Source: Akkermansia muciniphila (GTDB lineage Bacteria; Verrucomicrobiota; Verrucomicrobiia; Limisphaerales; BJHT01). From it: 64,000 nucleotides of DNA. Under the pieces are notes generated by a model. That model saw only the letters and a list, made by a program, of their open reading frames with translations, did no database searches and had not been told where the DNA came from. The position numbers were made by a program, and so were the translations under genes. Every line of letters begins with the position of its first letter. Position 1 is the stretch's first letter. Shown piece after piece: positions 8,194-16,979 of the stretch. The stretch lies in assembly GCA_945861535.1 (NCBI GenBank), contig CAMAUZ010000019.1:34406-98405 (forward strand), read 5' to 3'.

Positions 8194-8932
8194 GGCCGCA
8201 GGCTAGGTTTCGCCTACCCCGATGGCAAGCGCTGCCCTGCGGGGCGCGGCATCTATGCCGCTTCAGCATTCGCGTGTCGGGGCGGGTGCGAGCAGGGTGA
8301 GGTATTTGAACCGTGAAGCCGCGTGAACGCTGCGCGCCCCGGAGCGCGGGCGTCCCGCACGCAGCAGCAACGAAATTGCGGCGGTGTGGGAAAGTTCCAA
8401 GCATCCCGGCGTGTCTGGAGCCGCTGCGGCCCGGAGGGCCGCGCTCCGACCGAATCGCGGACGGCGCGCCGGCTGGGACGACCGAAAATCGTCCGACACT
8501 TCGTATCTGTTTAGCCCCAACGGGGCGGACCTATTCCAGCCCAGGGCAAAGCGTAGCGCCGCCCTGGGTTGGTCCGCCAAAGGGAACCCAGCCCTGAAGG
8601 GGCGGGTCATGGGCGGTGCGGCGCGAGGGGATGGGTCGCCCCTTCAGGGCTTTGAGTCTTCGCCAACGCCAACCCACGGCGATGCCGTGGGCTGGTATGG
8701 CACCGCCCCGTTGGGGCTAAACCGAGACGCACTTCCGTGCTGGGTTGGCGGCCGGTGAACCGGAAAGTCCCGGCAGGGACAGCGGAGATTCGCGGCTCAC
8801 GCTTCTGGCGTCCCCGCCGGGACTTGGTTCGCCACCAACGCCGACCCAGCACTGAAGTGCGGGGCTGTTGGCTGCGGCCCTCCGGACTGGGAATCCGACC
8901 ACTGGCAAGAAACTGAAATGCGTCCGGTTCCG
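8194..8932. repeat. 740 bp array of palindromic repeats
   Basis: No gene is visible. From left to right: a GGAGCGCGGGCG..CGCAGC copy (8310-8450); a large inverted element at about 8511-8722 bounded by TTAGCCCCAACGGGGCGG and CCGCCCCGTTGGGGCTAA, with inner arms CCCTGAAGGGGCG / CGCCCCTTCAGGG; a second inverted element at about 8725-8868 (GACGCACTTCCGTGCTGGGT with its inverted partner ACCCAGCACTGAAGTGC); and at 8904-8925 a solitary CAAGAAACTGAAATGCG motif related to the ends of the family C elements. A truncated copy of the GCCCCGTTGGGGCTAA element recurs near 45656-45708. Confidence 0.7.
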
Positions 8933-11791
8933 CTAGCGCGCACCACCAGGACCCACCAACACCAACCGAAAACCGATGCTGATGTTCGCCGTATCGGGGG
9001 CGTGGTTGTAGCGTTTGGAAGACAACAAGTGGTCCGAGTCGTCATCGATAAACGACCCGCCACGCAGAACCCGATATTTCTGCTCGCTGTAGTACCGATC
9101 TTCACACCACTGCCACACATTTCCGCCCATGTCGTAGAGACCAAAGTGATTCGCTGCAAAGCTCCCGACAGGCGACGTGTATTCGTAGTCATCCACTTTC
9201 ATGTCCTGCTCATAGTTCCCCGCGCCGCGGGGCGGCGGCCATTGCGTGCCCCACGGATACACGTTTGGGATTTTCATATTCTTCTCCTGCGGCGTCCCGT
9301 CGCGCGGCTCGTTCAGCCCGACCGCCACGCTCCATTCCCAATCCTGCGGCAGCCGGTAGCCTTGCCCCGCGGTCAGCTTCCCCTCTTGCTGTTCTTTCTC
9401 CGTCAGCCATTTCGCAAACGCCTGCGCATCATCCCAACTAACGTCCACCGCCGGATGCGCCGGGCCGGAGACCGAGAGCCGGTCCCAACTTCGGCGCGTC
9501 GCGATGGCAAATGCCTCGTAGTCCTGCACCCGCGTGTCCCACACGCTGAACAAAACCGCTGTTCCGGCCACTGGCACAAATTTCATTCCCAAGCTGTTGG
9601 CCCACGGCTGCTCCTTCGTCGCTGTGGCAATGCGTAATGCTTCCGCTTTGGCCCTGGCGTCTGCATCCGCTCGGGCTTTTGCTTCCGCCTCCTTGGCTAC
9701 CGCCTCGATCTGTTTCCTTTCTGCTTCCAACCGTTGCGCTTCAGCCCGTGTCTTGTTTTCCACGTCAACCCGCCAAGCCAGCCCAACAATTACGAACACC
9801 ACGAAAGCAGCCAATCCCAACCTTCCCAACATGGTTGCCCGGCGCCGCCGTGATTCTTCTCGTTCCGCCGCGAGTTGCTGCTGCCGTCTTCCTTCCGCTT
9901 GTCGCTGGCGTTTTTCCTCCGCCAGTCTTTTCCGTTCCTCCACCGCGTGGGCTGGAACAAAAGCGGCGATCATGGCAACCAGATTCGGGAAGGTCATTTC
10001 CTGCGCCCCGCGCAACTCCTCCAGCTGCTGATGGCTCCGGAGCAGGTGCGGCCAGTCGCGCAATGCCGCTACCAATTGCGTTTGCGCCGCTTCGACGTTT
10101 CCTTCCCGAAGCAGGGTCTCGGCAACCGCCCAGTCCATCTCAACACCGAAACCTCGCAGATAGGCCATGCCGTCCACGTACCGCTTCTGGGGCGGGGTCT
10201 GCAACAGTTCGCGCGGGCAGGTGGCGAGCAGGATCGCCTCCTCCGGCTGCAGCGATTCACGCCGAAATAATTCGTCGAGGTCAGGGTTCGTACTCCCGGC
10301 ATACGCCGTGCGCGTCTCTGCGCCCTCGGCCATGACCGCCTCGCGCGGACTGAGCGCCAATCGATCAACCAAGCTGCGGTCGCACGCCACCTTCGCCGCC
10401 TTCACTCGCGCGAGGACTTGGTCGCGCCAGACCCGAAGCTCCAGCAGTCCCCGATCACTCCGCAGTTGCGCCACCCACTCAGGGAGGGTGCTGCCCAGGA
10501 TGGCCGTCGCGGTGGGAACATTGTCTGGCAGCCAGTTCGCGTTCACCACCTCGCCCTTCCATGTCAGCGGCAATTGCGGGTGCAGTGCGAGCAGCGCGAC
10601 CGCGAGCCTCATGTCGGCGTCCAGCTTCTTGTCCTCCGCCACGTCGGTCAGCGTGCTGGTCAGTTGCTGGTCGTAAACCTGGGTGGCAACCCATTCCCGG
10701 ATCATTCCGCGCGCGAATTGTTTCACGCTCTCCGCCCAGTTCCCGCCCAGCGCCACTGCGAGTTCCTCCGGCGTCAGGAATTCTTTACCGCAAAATTTGT
10801 AGGGCTTGTGCGCGGGGCGATGGCTGGCGATTTCCTCCGCCGGTCCGCGATAATGCACCTGCATATCCCGTCGTCCGGCGAGCCACGCTTTCACTTGTTC
10901 CGCGCCCCAGCGGTGGGCGTGGTCGCGGGTGAGGAGGCCCTTGAGGAGCAACTGCCATTCGGCGGCGAGCGTCGCGGGGACTTCGATGCCGCGGGTGACG
11001 AGGGTGAAGTTCACGGCGCGTTCGTCGAGGCCGGCGAGGGGATGGCGGCGCTGCAAGAGTTCGAGGACGATCACGCCCACGCTCCACCAGTCGCTGGCCT
11101 GGCTCACCACGCCGGTCATGGCCTCGGGCGCGCCGTAGGCCGCGGTGCGCTGCACGCCGGTGACGTGCAAGGTGAGTTGCGCCACGCTGGAAATTCCGAA
11201 GTCGGTGAGCACGAGGTCCAGCGGCGCGAGGGTGCGGACGAGGATGTTGGCGGGCTTGAGGTCGCGGTGGAGGATGTCGCCGGCGTGCAGCGCGGCCACG
11301 GCGTCGGTCAGTTCGGCGAGCACTTCGCGGAGCCGCGGCTCAGCCAGTCCGGGCTGCGCGAGGTCGGCGAGGCTGCCGTGTTGGATGCGTTCGAGGAGTT
11401 CGTAATGGCGACCGTCGGGCGCGAGGCCCTGCGCATACACGTCCACGACATGGCTGCGGGAGACGGCGGAGAGTTTCACCCCGAGTTCGGCCTTCGGGCG
11501 CAGGCCCCAGTTGTAGAGTTTCAGGACGGCGGGGCGTCCGTCGGGCTGGCGGGCGAACCACAGTTCCGCCTCGCCGGAGGCAACCTTGATGCGCTCGATC
11601 AACCGGCAGCCAAGGAAGGTCCCGCCGGGCGTGAGCTTCACGTCGTGAATCGCGCCGGGTGGTGCGGAAGCATTGGCCTCGATGCGGGTGCGGGCCGCGT
11701 CGGCGGGGTGCTCGATGATGGTCACGGCTGCGCCGCCGGGTGTCTCGCGCGTGCCGCCGCCGCCTTCGATGATCGTGGGATCGGAGTTCAT
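8933..11791 (-). CDS. Membrane Ser/Thr protein kinase fused to a formylglycine-generating-enzyme-like domain
   Basis: A 952-residue fusion. Residues about 50-310 are a eukaryote-like kinase: VLKLY supplies the VAIK lysine (about 93), HRDLKPAN the catalytic loop (Asp about 177), TDFGIS the metal site, GAPEAM the APE motif. The Gly-rich loop is poorly conserved. Residues 310-620 match nothing I recognise. A charged coiled coil (615-655) leads to one membrane helix (about 656-675), another Ala/Glu coiled coil, then an FGE-sulfatase domain (730-952: NSLGMKFVPV, GYRLPQDWEWSVA, GGNVWQWCED, RVLRGGSF). I see no paired active-site Cys, so it is probably a binding module. Start MNSDPTIIEG at 11791; the open frame further upstream is antisense to the aldehyde dehydrogenase. 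Confidence 0.88.
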   Translation of the reverse strand: MNSDPTIIEGGGGTRETPGGAAVTIIEHPADAARTRIEANASAPPGAIHDVKLTPGGTFLGCRLIERIKVASGEAELWFARQPDGRPAVLKLYNWGLRPKAELGVKLSAVSRSHVVDVYAQGLAPDGRHYELLERIQHGSLADLAQPGLAEPRLREVLAELTDAVAALHAGDILHRDLKPANILVRTLAPLDLVLTDFGISSVAQLTLHVTGVQRTAAYGAPEAMTGVVSQASDWWSVGVIVLELLQRRHPLAGLDERAVNFTLVTRGIEVPATLAAEWQLLLKGLLTRDHAHRWGAEQVKAWLAGRRDMQVHYRGPAEEIASHRPAHKPYKFCGKEFLTPEELAVALGGNWAESVKQFARGMIREWVATQVYDQQLTSTLTDVAEDKKLDADMRLAVALLALHPQLPLTWKGEVVNANWLPDNVPTATAILGSTLPEWVAQLRSDRGLLELRVWRDQVLARVKAAKVACDRSLVDRLALSPREAVMAEGAETRTAYAGSTNPDLDELFRRESLQPEEAILLATCPRELLQTPPQKRYVDGMAYLRGFGVEMDWAVAETLLREGNVEAAQTQLVAALRDWPHLLRSHQQLEELRGAQEMTFPNLVAMIAAFVPAHAVEERKRLAEEKRQRQAEGRRQQQLAAEREESRRRRATMLGRLGLAAFVVFVIVGLAWRVDVENKTRAEAQRLEAERKQIEAVAKEAEAKARADADARAKAEALRIATATKEQPWANSLGMKFVPVAGTAVLFSVWDTRVQDYEAFAIATRRSWDRLSVSGPAHPAVDVSWDDAQAFAKWLTEKEQQEGKLTAGQGYRLPQDWEWSVAVGLNEPRDGTPQEKNMKIPNVYPWGTQWPPPRGAGNYEQDMKVDDYEYTSPVGSFAANHFGLYDMGGNVWQWCEDRYYSEQKYRVLRGGSFIDDDSDHLLSSKRYNHAPDTANISIGFRLVLVGPGGAR

Positions 11792-11885
11792 TCGGGGAAG
11801 GAAAGTGCGAGGGGAGGAGAGCACAGGGGCGGGGGAATGGAAAGGATTTGGGGCGGTGGGGGCGGAATGGCCGGAGCGGGGCGGT

Positions 11886-12038
11886 GGGGAGCACACGCGC
11901 CCTCGCGTGTCGCCGGATGCGCCCTCGCAGCCGGCGTCGGGGCGCGCACGACGGTCGTCGAACGTCCGCACGCTCTCGGGCCGCCCAAGTTTTCCGCGAG
12001 GGCGCGAAAAACTGCACCCGAGGGCGGGTGCGCTCCCC
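11886..12038. repeat. Palindromic repeat, family K (GGGGAGCRCACGCG)
   Basis: The left end GGGGAGCACACGCGCCC and the right end GGGTGCGCTCCCC are inverted around inner hairpins, including GATGCGCCCTCGCAGCCGGCG. A homologous element at 34389-34535 shares the ends and an inner AAGTTTTC..GAAAACTGCAC block. It occupies the gap before the aldehyde dehydrogenase. Confidence 0.7.
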
Positions 12039-12050
12039 GGCGGTGGGTAG

Positions 12051-12288
12051 GCGCGTCTCAGTTTCCTGCAACCTTCGGCGGGCACGGGTGGCGTGCGCGA
12101 GGAAACCTGCGACGGCACGCGCGCGGGCGGGGTGGGGCAGGCATCCCTGCCGCCCGTTTCCATGGCCAAGCACCCCCGCGGAACCGGGAACACGGGGCAG
12201 GGATGCCCCGCCATCTGGCAGGCAAGGATGCCTGCCCCACCCGGCTGGCGCGGACGCCAAGCCGCGGGCAAGAAACTGAGATGCGCCC
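12051..12288. repeat. Family C element, copy 1 (about 240 bp, imperfect terminal inverted repeats)
   Basis: It begins with GCGCGTCTCAGTTTCCTGCA (12051-12070) and ends with the inverted relative CAAGAAACTGAGATGCGCC (about 12269-12288). The core from about 12096 reads GAGGAAACCTGCG, then GGTGGGGCAGGCATCCCTGC, and later the inverted GGCAAGGATGCCTGCCCCAC. Copies 2 and 3 are at 37256-37452 and, inverted, at 52166-52382. There is no coding capacity. Confidence 0.8.
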
Positions 12289-12439
12289 TGCCCGCTGCCG
12301 TCCGCCGTTTCATTTTGCATGACTTCACCAACCGCGCGTGCCTACCTTCTCCGCACCAAAATCCACGCCTGCCGGACCCGCGATTCGTCTCGCGTCGGCC
12401 GCCGGGCACCCAACGCAAACCATCAACTCCCTCGCCGCC

Positions 12440-13927
12440 ATGATCGCCCTTCATCCCGCCGTCAAAAAATTCCTCGGCACCCAACCCCTCAAGTTGCTCA
12501 TCGGCGGCGAATGGTCCGCTGCCGCCGGTGGCGCGACCTTCGAGACCCGCGACCCCGGCAATGGCAAGGTCATCGCCACCGTCGCCGCGGGCGATGCGGT
12601 CGATGTGGATCGCGCGGTCACCGCGGCGGGCGAGGCGTTTCGCAGGAGCGGCTGGGCCACGCTGCCCGCCAATGACCGCGCCGTTTTCCTCCATCGCCTC
12701 GCCGATCTCGTGGACAAACACCGCGAAATCCTCGCGCAGATCGAATCGCTCGACGTGGGCAAACCGCTGCCGCAGGCGCGCGGCGGCGACATCCCGAACG
12801 TCGCGGCCACGCTGCGCTATTTCGCCGATCTCTCCGTCCACACGCGCCGCCGCGAGCCGATCGCGGTGTCGGGCTTCGAGGCCCGCTCGGTGCGGCTGCC
12901 ATACGGAGTGTGCGGCTTTATTTTTCCGTGGAACTTCCCGTTGCTGCTGGTCGGCTGGGGCATCGCGCCCGCGCTGGCGGCGGGCAACACCGTCGTCATC
13001 AAGCCCGCCGAGGACACGCCGCTCTCGACCCTTTACTTCGCGCAACTCGTCAAGGAAGCCGGCATCCCCGACGGCGTGGTGAATGTCGTCACCGGCCTCG
13101 GCGAGACCGCCGGTGCCGCGCTGACGCAGCATCCCGGCCTCAAGCGCATGTCGTTCACCGGCTCGCCCGAGGTCGGCAAGCTGGTCGGCGAAGCATGCGG
13201 CCGGAATCTCGTGCCGGTGAAACTCGAACTCGGCGGCAAAGGCGCGGCCGTGCTGTTCGATGACATCGATGTGGACCACGCCGCCAGCGCGCTGTCCTCC
13301 GCGCTCACGCTCAACTCCGGTCAGGTCTGCTGCACGGCCACGCGCTGGCTCGTTCACGAAAATATTTACAAACGCTTCGTCACCCGCGCCGCGAAGGCGC
13401 TGTCCGCGCTGCACATCGGCCACGGCTTCGATCCCGCCACGCAAATGGGACCGGTGGTCAGTGAGAAGCAGCGCCGCCGCGTCCTAAGCTATCTCGAACG
13501 CGGCGAGCACGAGGGCGCGAAGGTGCTCCTGCGCGGCGGTCCCGCGACGGTGAAAGGCCACGCCGGCGGCTTCTACGTGAAGCCCGCGCTGCTCGGCGGC
13601 GATTGCAACAACGTCGCCTGCCGCGAAGAAATCTTCGGCCCCGTCGCGTATGTCCTGCCGTTCAAACAGGAAGATGAAGCCGTGGAAATCGTGAACCGCT
13701 CCACTTACGGCCTCGCCAACAGCGTGTGGTCCGCCGACCTCGTGCGCGCCAACCGCGTCGCCGAGACGATGGTCGCCGGCAACAGTTGGATCAATGCGCA
13801 CAACCTCTTCCCGCACGGCGTGCCCTATGGCGGCTGCAACCTCAGCGGCCTCGGCGGCGGCGTGAACAGCCCCGAGACGCTGCTCGATTATCTGCGCCCG
13901 CAGTCCGTCGTGCGCCCGCTCGGGTGA
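12440..13927 (+). CDS. NAD(P)-dependent aldehyde dehydrogenase
   Basis: A 495-residue ALDH-superfamily enzyme that oxidises an aldehyde to the acid. Visible hallmarks are [32 protein letters not shown] (cofactor and substrate channel), FTGSPEVGK (NAD binding), LELGGK with the general-base Glu (about 263) and [10 protein letters not shown] with the catalytic Cys (about 297). EEIFGPV lies near the C-terminus. The closing segment [23 protein letters not shown] resembles betaine-aldehyde or gamma-aminobutyraldehyde dehydrogenases. The ATG at 12440 gives the usual family length; an earlier in-frame ATG at 12338 would add 34 residues encoded next to the repeat element. Substrate is unknown. Confidence 0.92.
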   Translation: MIALHPAVKKFLGTQPLKLLIGGEWSAAAGGATFETRDPGNGKVIATVAAGDAVDVDRAVTAAGEAFRRSGWATLPANDRAVFLHRLADLVDKHREILAQIESLDVGKPLPQARGGDIPNVAATLRYFADLSVHTRRREPIAVSGFEARSVRLPYGVCGFIFPWNFPLLLVGWGIAPALAAGNTVVIKPAEDTPLSTLYFAQLVKEAGIPDGVVNVVTGLGETAGAALTQHPGLKRMSFTGSPEVGKLVGEACGRNLVPVKLELGGKGAAVLFDDIDVDHAASALSSALTLNSGQVCCTATRWLVHENIYKRFVTRAAKALSALHIGHGFDPATQMGPVVSEKQRRRVLSYLERGEHEGAKVLLRGGPATVKGHAGGFYVKPALLGGDCNNVACREEIFGPVAYVLPFKQEDEAVEIVNRSTYGLANSVWSADLVRANRVAETMVAGNSWINAHNLFPHGVPYGGCNLSGLGGGVNSPETLLDYLRPQSVVRPLG

Positions 13928-13932
13928 GCGCT

Positions 13933-14119
13933 GCTGGACCGCCGAGCATTGCTCGGCCTGGCCGCAGCTGGTGGGTTCGTGCCGAGCAATGCTCGGCGCT
14001 CCGGCCGGTCGCTCCTCTCGGTGCCGCAGGCGTCCTCGCTTGCGAGTTCGCGGGGCGTTTCGCCTCGAGTCGATACGGACGTCGAAACGCCGCCCGAACT
14101 CGCAGGCGAGGACGCCTGC
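13933..14119. repeat. Two palindromic repeats between aldehyde dehydrogenase and Fe-S genes
   Basis: The gap 13928-14254 holds an inverted pair built on GCCGAGCAWTGCTCGG (about 13941 and 13982), then a second element at 14026-14119 whose arms are GCAGGCGTCCTCGC and GCGAGGACGCCTGC, with inner GCGAGTTCGCGGGGCGTTTC / GAAACGCCGCCCGAACTCGC. Half of the second element recurs at 36107-36165. A short CCTTTGAGCTT fragment (family E) lies near 14170. Confidence 0.7.
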
Positions 14120-14254
14120 ATGTACCCCGGCCGCGGACCGCCCGCGTTGGATTTCTTGCAGCTTCCCTGATCCTTTGAGCTTCTCCCGCCTCCCCTCCGC
14201 TCCCCGGCCCCACGATTGACGCCTCCCGCCGCCGCCAGTACCTTGCGCCCGCTT

Positions 14255-14647
14255 ATGATCGCCCCGACCGCTCCCAAACCCGCCGCCGCCGCACCGCAAG
14301 GATTCCGCGTCGGCGACGAACGCCTCATCCGCCTCACCGCTTCGGCCGCGAACAAAGTCACCACGCTCCTCACCAAACAGGGCCGCAAAAACGGCGTCCT
14401 GCGCGTCGCCGTCGTCGGCGGCGGCTGCTCGGGCCTGCAATACAAGATGGACCTCCAGGACGCCCCGGCCAGCCGCGACATCCTCGTCGAGACCGCCGGC
14501 GTGCGCGTTGTCGTCGATCCCAAGAGCGCGCTCTACGTCACCGGCTCGGAACTCGATTACGCCGACACGCTCCAGGACGGCGGTTTCAAGGTGAAGAATC
14601 CCAACGCCGCGACCAGTTGCTCCTGCGGCGAGAGCTTCAGCGCCTGA
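14255..14647 (+). CDS. A-type iron-sulfur cluster carrier (IscA/ErpA/HesB family)
   Basis: A 130-residue Fe-S carrier that receives clusters from a scaffold and hands them to apo-enzymes. The three conserved cysteines are present: Cys58 in VGGGCSGLQY, and Cys122 and Cys124 in TSCSCGESF. The first 20 or so residues (APTAPKPAAAAPQG) are an Ala/Pro extension before the domain starts at RLIRLTASAANKV. The start is taken at the ATG at 14255; an upstream TTG would only lengthen the extension. The next gene, 46 bp downstream, is hscB, which supports a shared iron-sulfur role. Which of IscA, SufA or ErpA it is cannot be decided. Confidence 0.93.
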   Translation: MIAPTAPKPAAAAPQGFRVGDERLIRLTASAANKVTTLLTKQGRKNGVLRVAVVGGGCSGLQYKMDLQDAPASRDILVETAGVRVVVDPKSALYVTGSELDYADTLQDGGFKVKNPNAATSCSCGESFSA

Positions 14648-14693
14648 CCGCCCGCACTTCCGTCTCCACGCGCCCGCCCGCCGCGCCCCGCGC

Positions 14694-15317
14694 ATGACCG
14701 ACCACTTCCGGCTGCTCGACGAACCCCGCCAGCCGTGGCTCGACCCCGAGGCGCTCAAGGCGCGCTTCCTCACGCTCTCGGCAGCCGTTCACCCCGACCG
14801 TTTCCACACCGCGGACGCCGCCGCGCAAGCCGCCGCCAACGAGCGTTATCTCGCGATCAACACCGCCCACCAATGCCTGCGCGAAACCAAGCCGCGCCTC
14901 CAGCATCTCCTTGAACTCGAACTCGGCGCCAAGCCCGCCCAGCTCCAGCAAATCCTCCCCGAGACCATGGACCTCTTCATGGAAGTCGGTCAGCTCTGCC
15001 GCCAGGTCGATGCCTTTCTCGCCGAGAAAACCGCCGCGACCGCGCCCATGCTGAAAGTGAAATTTTTCGCCCTCGGCCTCGACTGGCTCGACCAGCTCAA
15101 CGCCCTGCAACAGAGACTCGGTCCGCGCCGCGCCGCGCTCGACGCCGAACTCCAATCCCTCAATCCCGCGTGGCAAACCGCGCCATCCCCCGACACCGCC
15201 GAAGCGCGCCGCGCCGCGCTCCCGCTGCGCCGCCTCGAGGAAATCTACCGCCTCTTCAGCTACTACGACCGCTGGGCCGGACAGCTCCAGGAACGCGCGG
15301 TGCAACTGTCACTGTGA
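14694..15317 (+). CDS. hscB: Fe-S protein assembly co-chaperone HscB (J-domain)
   Basis: A 207-residue J-protein. The N-terminal J-domain starts DHFRLLDEPRQPWLDPEALKARF and contains the HPD motif (33-35) that stimulates the Hsp70 partner HscA. The three-helix C-terminal domain (about 85-205), with YYDRWAGQLQE at its end, would bind the IscU scaffold. The start (ATG, 14694) gives the canonical N-terminus. It follows the A-type carrier gene, so both probably belong to one transcript for cluster transfer. No hscA, iscS or iscU is in the window. Confidence 0.9.
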   Translation: MTDHFRLLDEPRQPWLDPEALKARFLTLSAAVHPDRFHTADAAAQAAANERYLAINTAHQCLRETKPRLQHLLELELGAKPAQLQQILPETMDLFMEVGQLCRQVDAFLAEKTAATAPMLKVKFFALGLDWLDQLNALQQRLGPRRAALDAELQSLNPAWQTAPSPDTAEARRAALPLRRLEEIYRLFSYYDRWAGQLQERAVQLSL

Positions 15318-15319
15318 GA

Positions 15320-16336
15320 ATGAGCGCCCCGCCGCATTGCTCCGAACGCGCCGGCGCTCCTCCCTCAAAGCGCGACGTTCACGCCGCCGCAGCCTGGTCC
15401 GCGAGGAACGCGCGCGAATTTCCCGACGCTCCAGTTGCACGGGACCGTCTCTGCGGCCTGAAAAGCTTGTGTGACATCGTGGCCGCCGACGTGAGGAGGC
15501 GGACGGCACACGCGCAAAATGCGAAGCAATCCGCCTCCTCACGTCGGCGGCTACACAGACACGACGGATGGTTCACACAGGCGCTCAAGGCCGCGCTCCG
15601 GCCGCACAGTGCCATCCCGCCACGACTGGCAGCGGCGCTCACCCTCGCATTTCTCCTCCTCGCCACCCTCACCTTTTCCACCCGTGCCGCTGAACCGTGG
15701 GAAACCGCCCTGGCCCGGATGCCTCTCGCCACCGGCACGCGCGAACTCAACGGCACCAACTTCGGCCCCACGCTCCTCGACGCCTTCCAATCCAACGCCG
15801 TCGTCAAAGCCCTCGTCCTCATGCCCGGTGCCATCGACGAATTTTATTTCTTCCGCCGTGCTCGCGCGCAGCTCCCGTCCGCGCCAACGCTGCTCGACGC
15901 CGTCCGTGCCCTCGAAAACCAAACCCGCATCCGCGCCGCGTTTCGCCCGCCGTGTCTGCTCCTCCACGCCCCGCCCGACCCGCTGACACCCGCCATCCGC
16001 GTCACCGACGAAGCCACCGCCGACCGCCTCCACACCCGTCGCTTTCCCGACCCGCTCAACTTCTTCGATCGCGACTGGCCGCGCCTCCAATCGCTGCTCA
16101 CGCGCACCTTCACCTCGATCTGGAGCGGCTATCCCGAGATCGTCCCCGCCGCCCAATCCCCCGACTCATGGCACTTCTACCGCGCGAGCATCCGCGCCTG
16201 GAATCTCACCCCGCGCGAAGGCCTCGAAGCCCTCACCCTCGCCACCCGCACCGCCGTCACCATCGAGAAGCGCCGCCTCGTCTTCGAATGCGACCCGCGC
16301 GCCGCCGCCCCCGCTGCGCCGCCGAACTGCCCCTGA
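15320..16336 (+). CDS. Predicted exported protein of unknown function with repeat-derived N-terminus
   Basis: The reading frame from the ATG at 15320 encodes 338 residues, but the first 95 or so are translated from two palindromic repeats and look non-functional. A real signal peptide follows (RLAAALTLAFLLLATLTFSTRAAE, about residues 103-126), then a mature part of about 210 residues (PWETALARMPLATGTREL, NGTNFGPTLLDAFQ, LVLMPGAIDEFYFFRRAR). No ATG, GTG or TTG lies just before the signal peptide in this frame, so either translation starts far upstream through the repeat or the original start was destroyed by insertion. I recognise no domain. The stop at 16336 is followed by a gene-free stretch. 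Confidence 0.55.
   Translation: MSAPPHCSERAGAPPSKRDVHAAAAWSARNAREFPDAPVARDRLCGLKSLCDIVAADVRRRTAHAQNAKQSASSRRRLHRHDGWFTQALKAALRPHSAIPPRLAAALTLAFLLLATLTFSTRAAEPWETALARMPLATGTRELNGTNFGPTLLDAFQSNAVVKALVLMPGAIDEFYFFRRARAQLPSAPTLLDAVRALENQTRIRAAFRPPCLLLHAPPDPLTPAIRVTDEATADRLHTRRFPDPLNFFDRDWPRLQSLLTRTFTSIWSGYPEIVPAAQSPDSWHFYRASIRAWNLTPREGLEALTLATRTAVTIEKRRLVFECDPRAAAPAAPPNCP
15341..15604. repeat. Family F repeat interrupted by a family A palindrome
   Basis: The left part runs to CGTCTCTGCGGCCTGAA (about 15447-15463). An insert then carries an outer pair GCTTGTGTGA / TCACACAGGC around a complete family A palindrome (15479-15554). The right part resumes at AAGGCCGCGCTCCGG (about 15589-15603). An uninterrupted version of the same junction is seen at about 36244-36274 (GTCTCTGCGGCCTGAAGGCC..), so this is a nested insertion. 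Confidence 0.75.
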
Positions 16337-16979
16337 CTTTCCGCAGACCGCACGCCGCCCGCCGGCGAGCGCCCTCCACCGCTGTTCCCAAGGACGACGC
16401 TCGAAATTCCTCTCCCGTGATCTGCCTGCACGATTCCCTGTCCGCCCGCGTCCGTGCTGCGCAAATCCAGACACGTTGTCCAACAACAAGACAACCGCCA
16501 CCCCTGGTTTCCGCCCAATTCCGGCCATACGCCTGCAAATCACGCCCGGTCCGTCATGGCATCGCGCCTGCTAAATCCCCTCCCATGCAGATGAAACATT
16601 CTTTCGCCAAACGAAAAAATGTCACACCCACCGCCCCGGTCATCATGGCTGGGGCAACCAGTCCCACCTGCATCCTACCAACCAGCGTTGGGCTTTCAGC
16701 CTGACGTCCTGCTGACACGAAAGTGTTGCCTGGCGGCCTGCGCAAGCAGCCGCCAGTTTCTTTTTTTATGGGGGCCATCCCGCGTCGCGGCGCTGTCGCC
16801 GGTCCCCGTCCGGCGGGTGAAACGGGCAACCTGCCGCGCGGAAGGAGGAAGGCATGCGAAACTTCCGCCTCGTTCTTTTCCGAGTGCGGCGTCCCCTCCA
16901 TTCCGCCGGGCTGGCAGCCCGGCGGCACAGGCTGGTCGCCTGTGCTACCGATTCCGATTCGGCGTTCAGGTCGGGCGCC
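16337..16979. other. 640 bp without a recognisable gene
   Basis: The stretch contains a strong stand-alone terminator hairpin (16730-16767) and two back-to-back hairpins at 16903-16946 (CCGCCGGGCTGGCAGCCCGG and GCACAGGCTGGTCGCCTGTG). The open frames crossing it lack any domain signal. The segment before the terminator could encode a small RNA; see the findings. Confidence 0.5.
16730..16767 (+). terminator. Strong intrinsic terminator with GCAA tetraloop, no adjacent gene
   Basis: CTGGCGGC pairs with GCCGCCAG, and the inner CTGC/GCAG stem is closed by a GCAA tetraloop. The hairpin is followed by TTTCTTTTTTT. It lies 394 bp after the nearest upstream stop on this strand, so it may end an unannotated transcript. 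Confidence 0.75.

Noticed and set aside
11792..13444. N-terminal extension of the kinase frame
   Set aside because: It runs antisense through the aldehyde dehydrogenase gene and through repeats; the kinase begins with MNSDPTIIEG at 11791.
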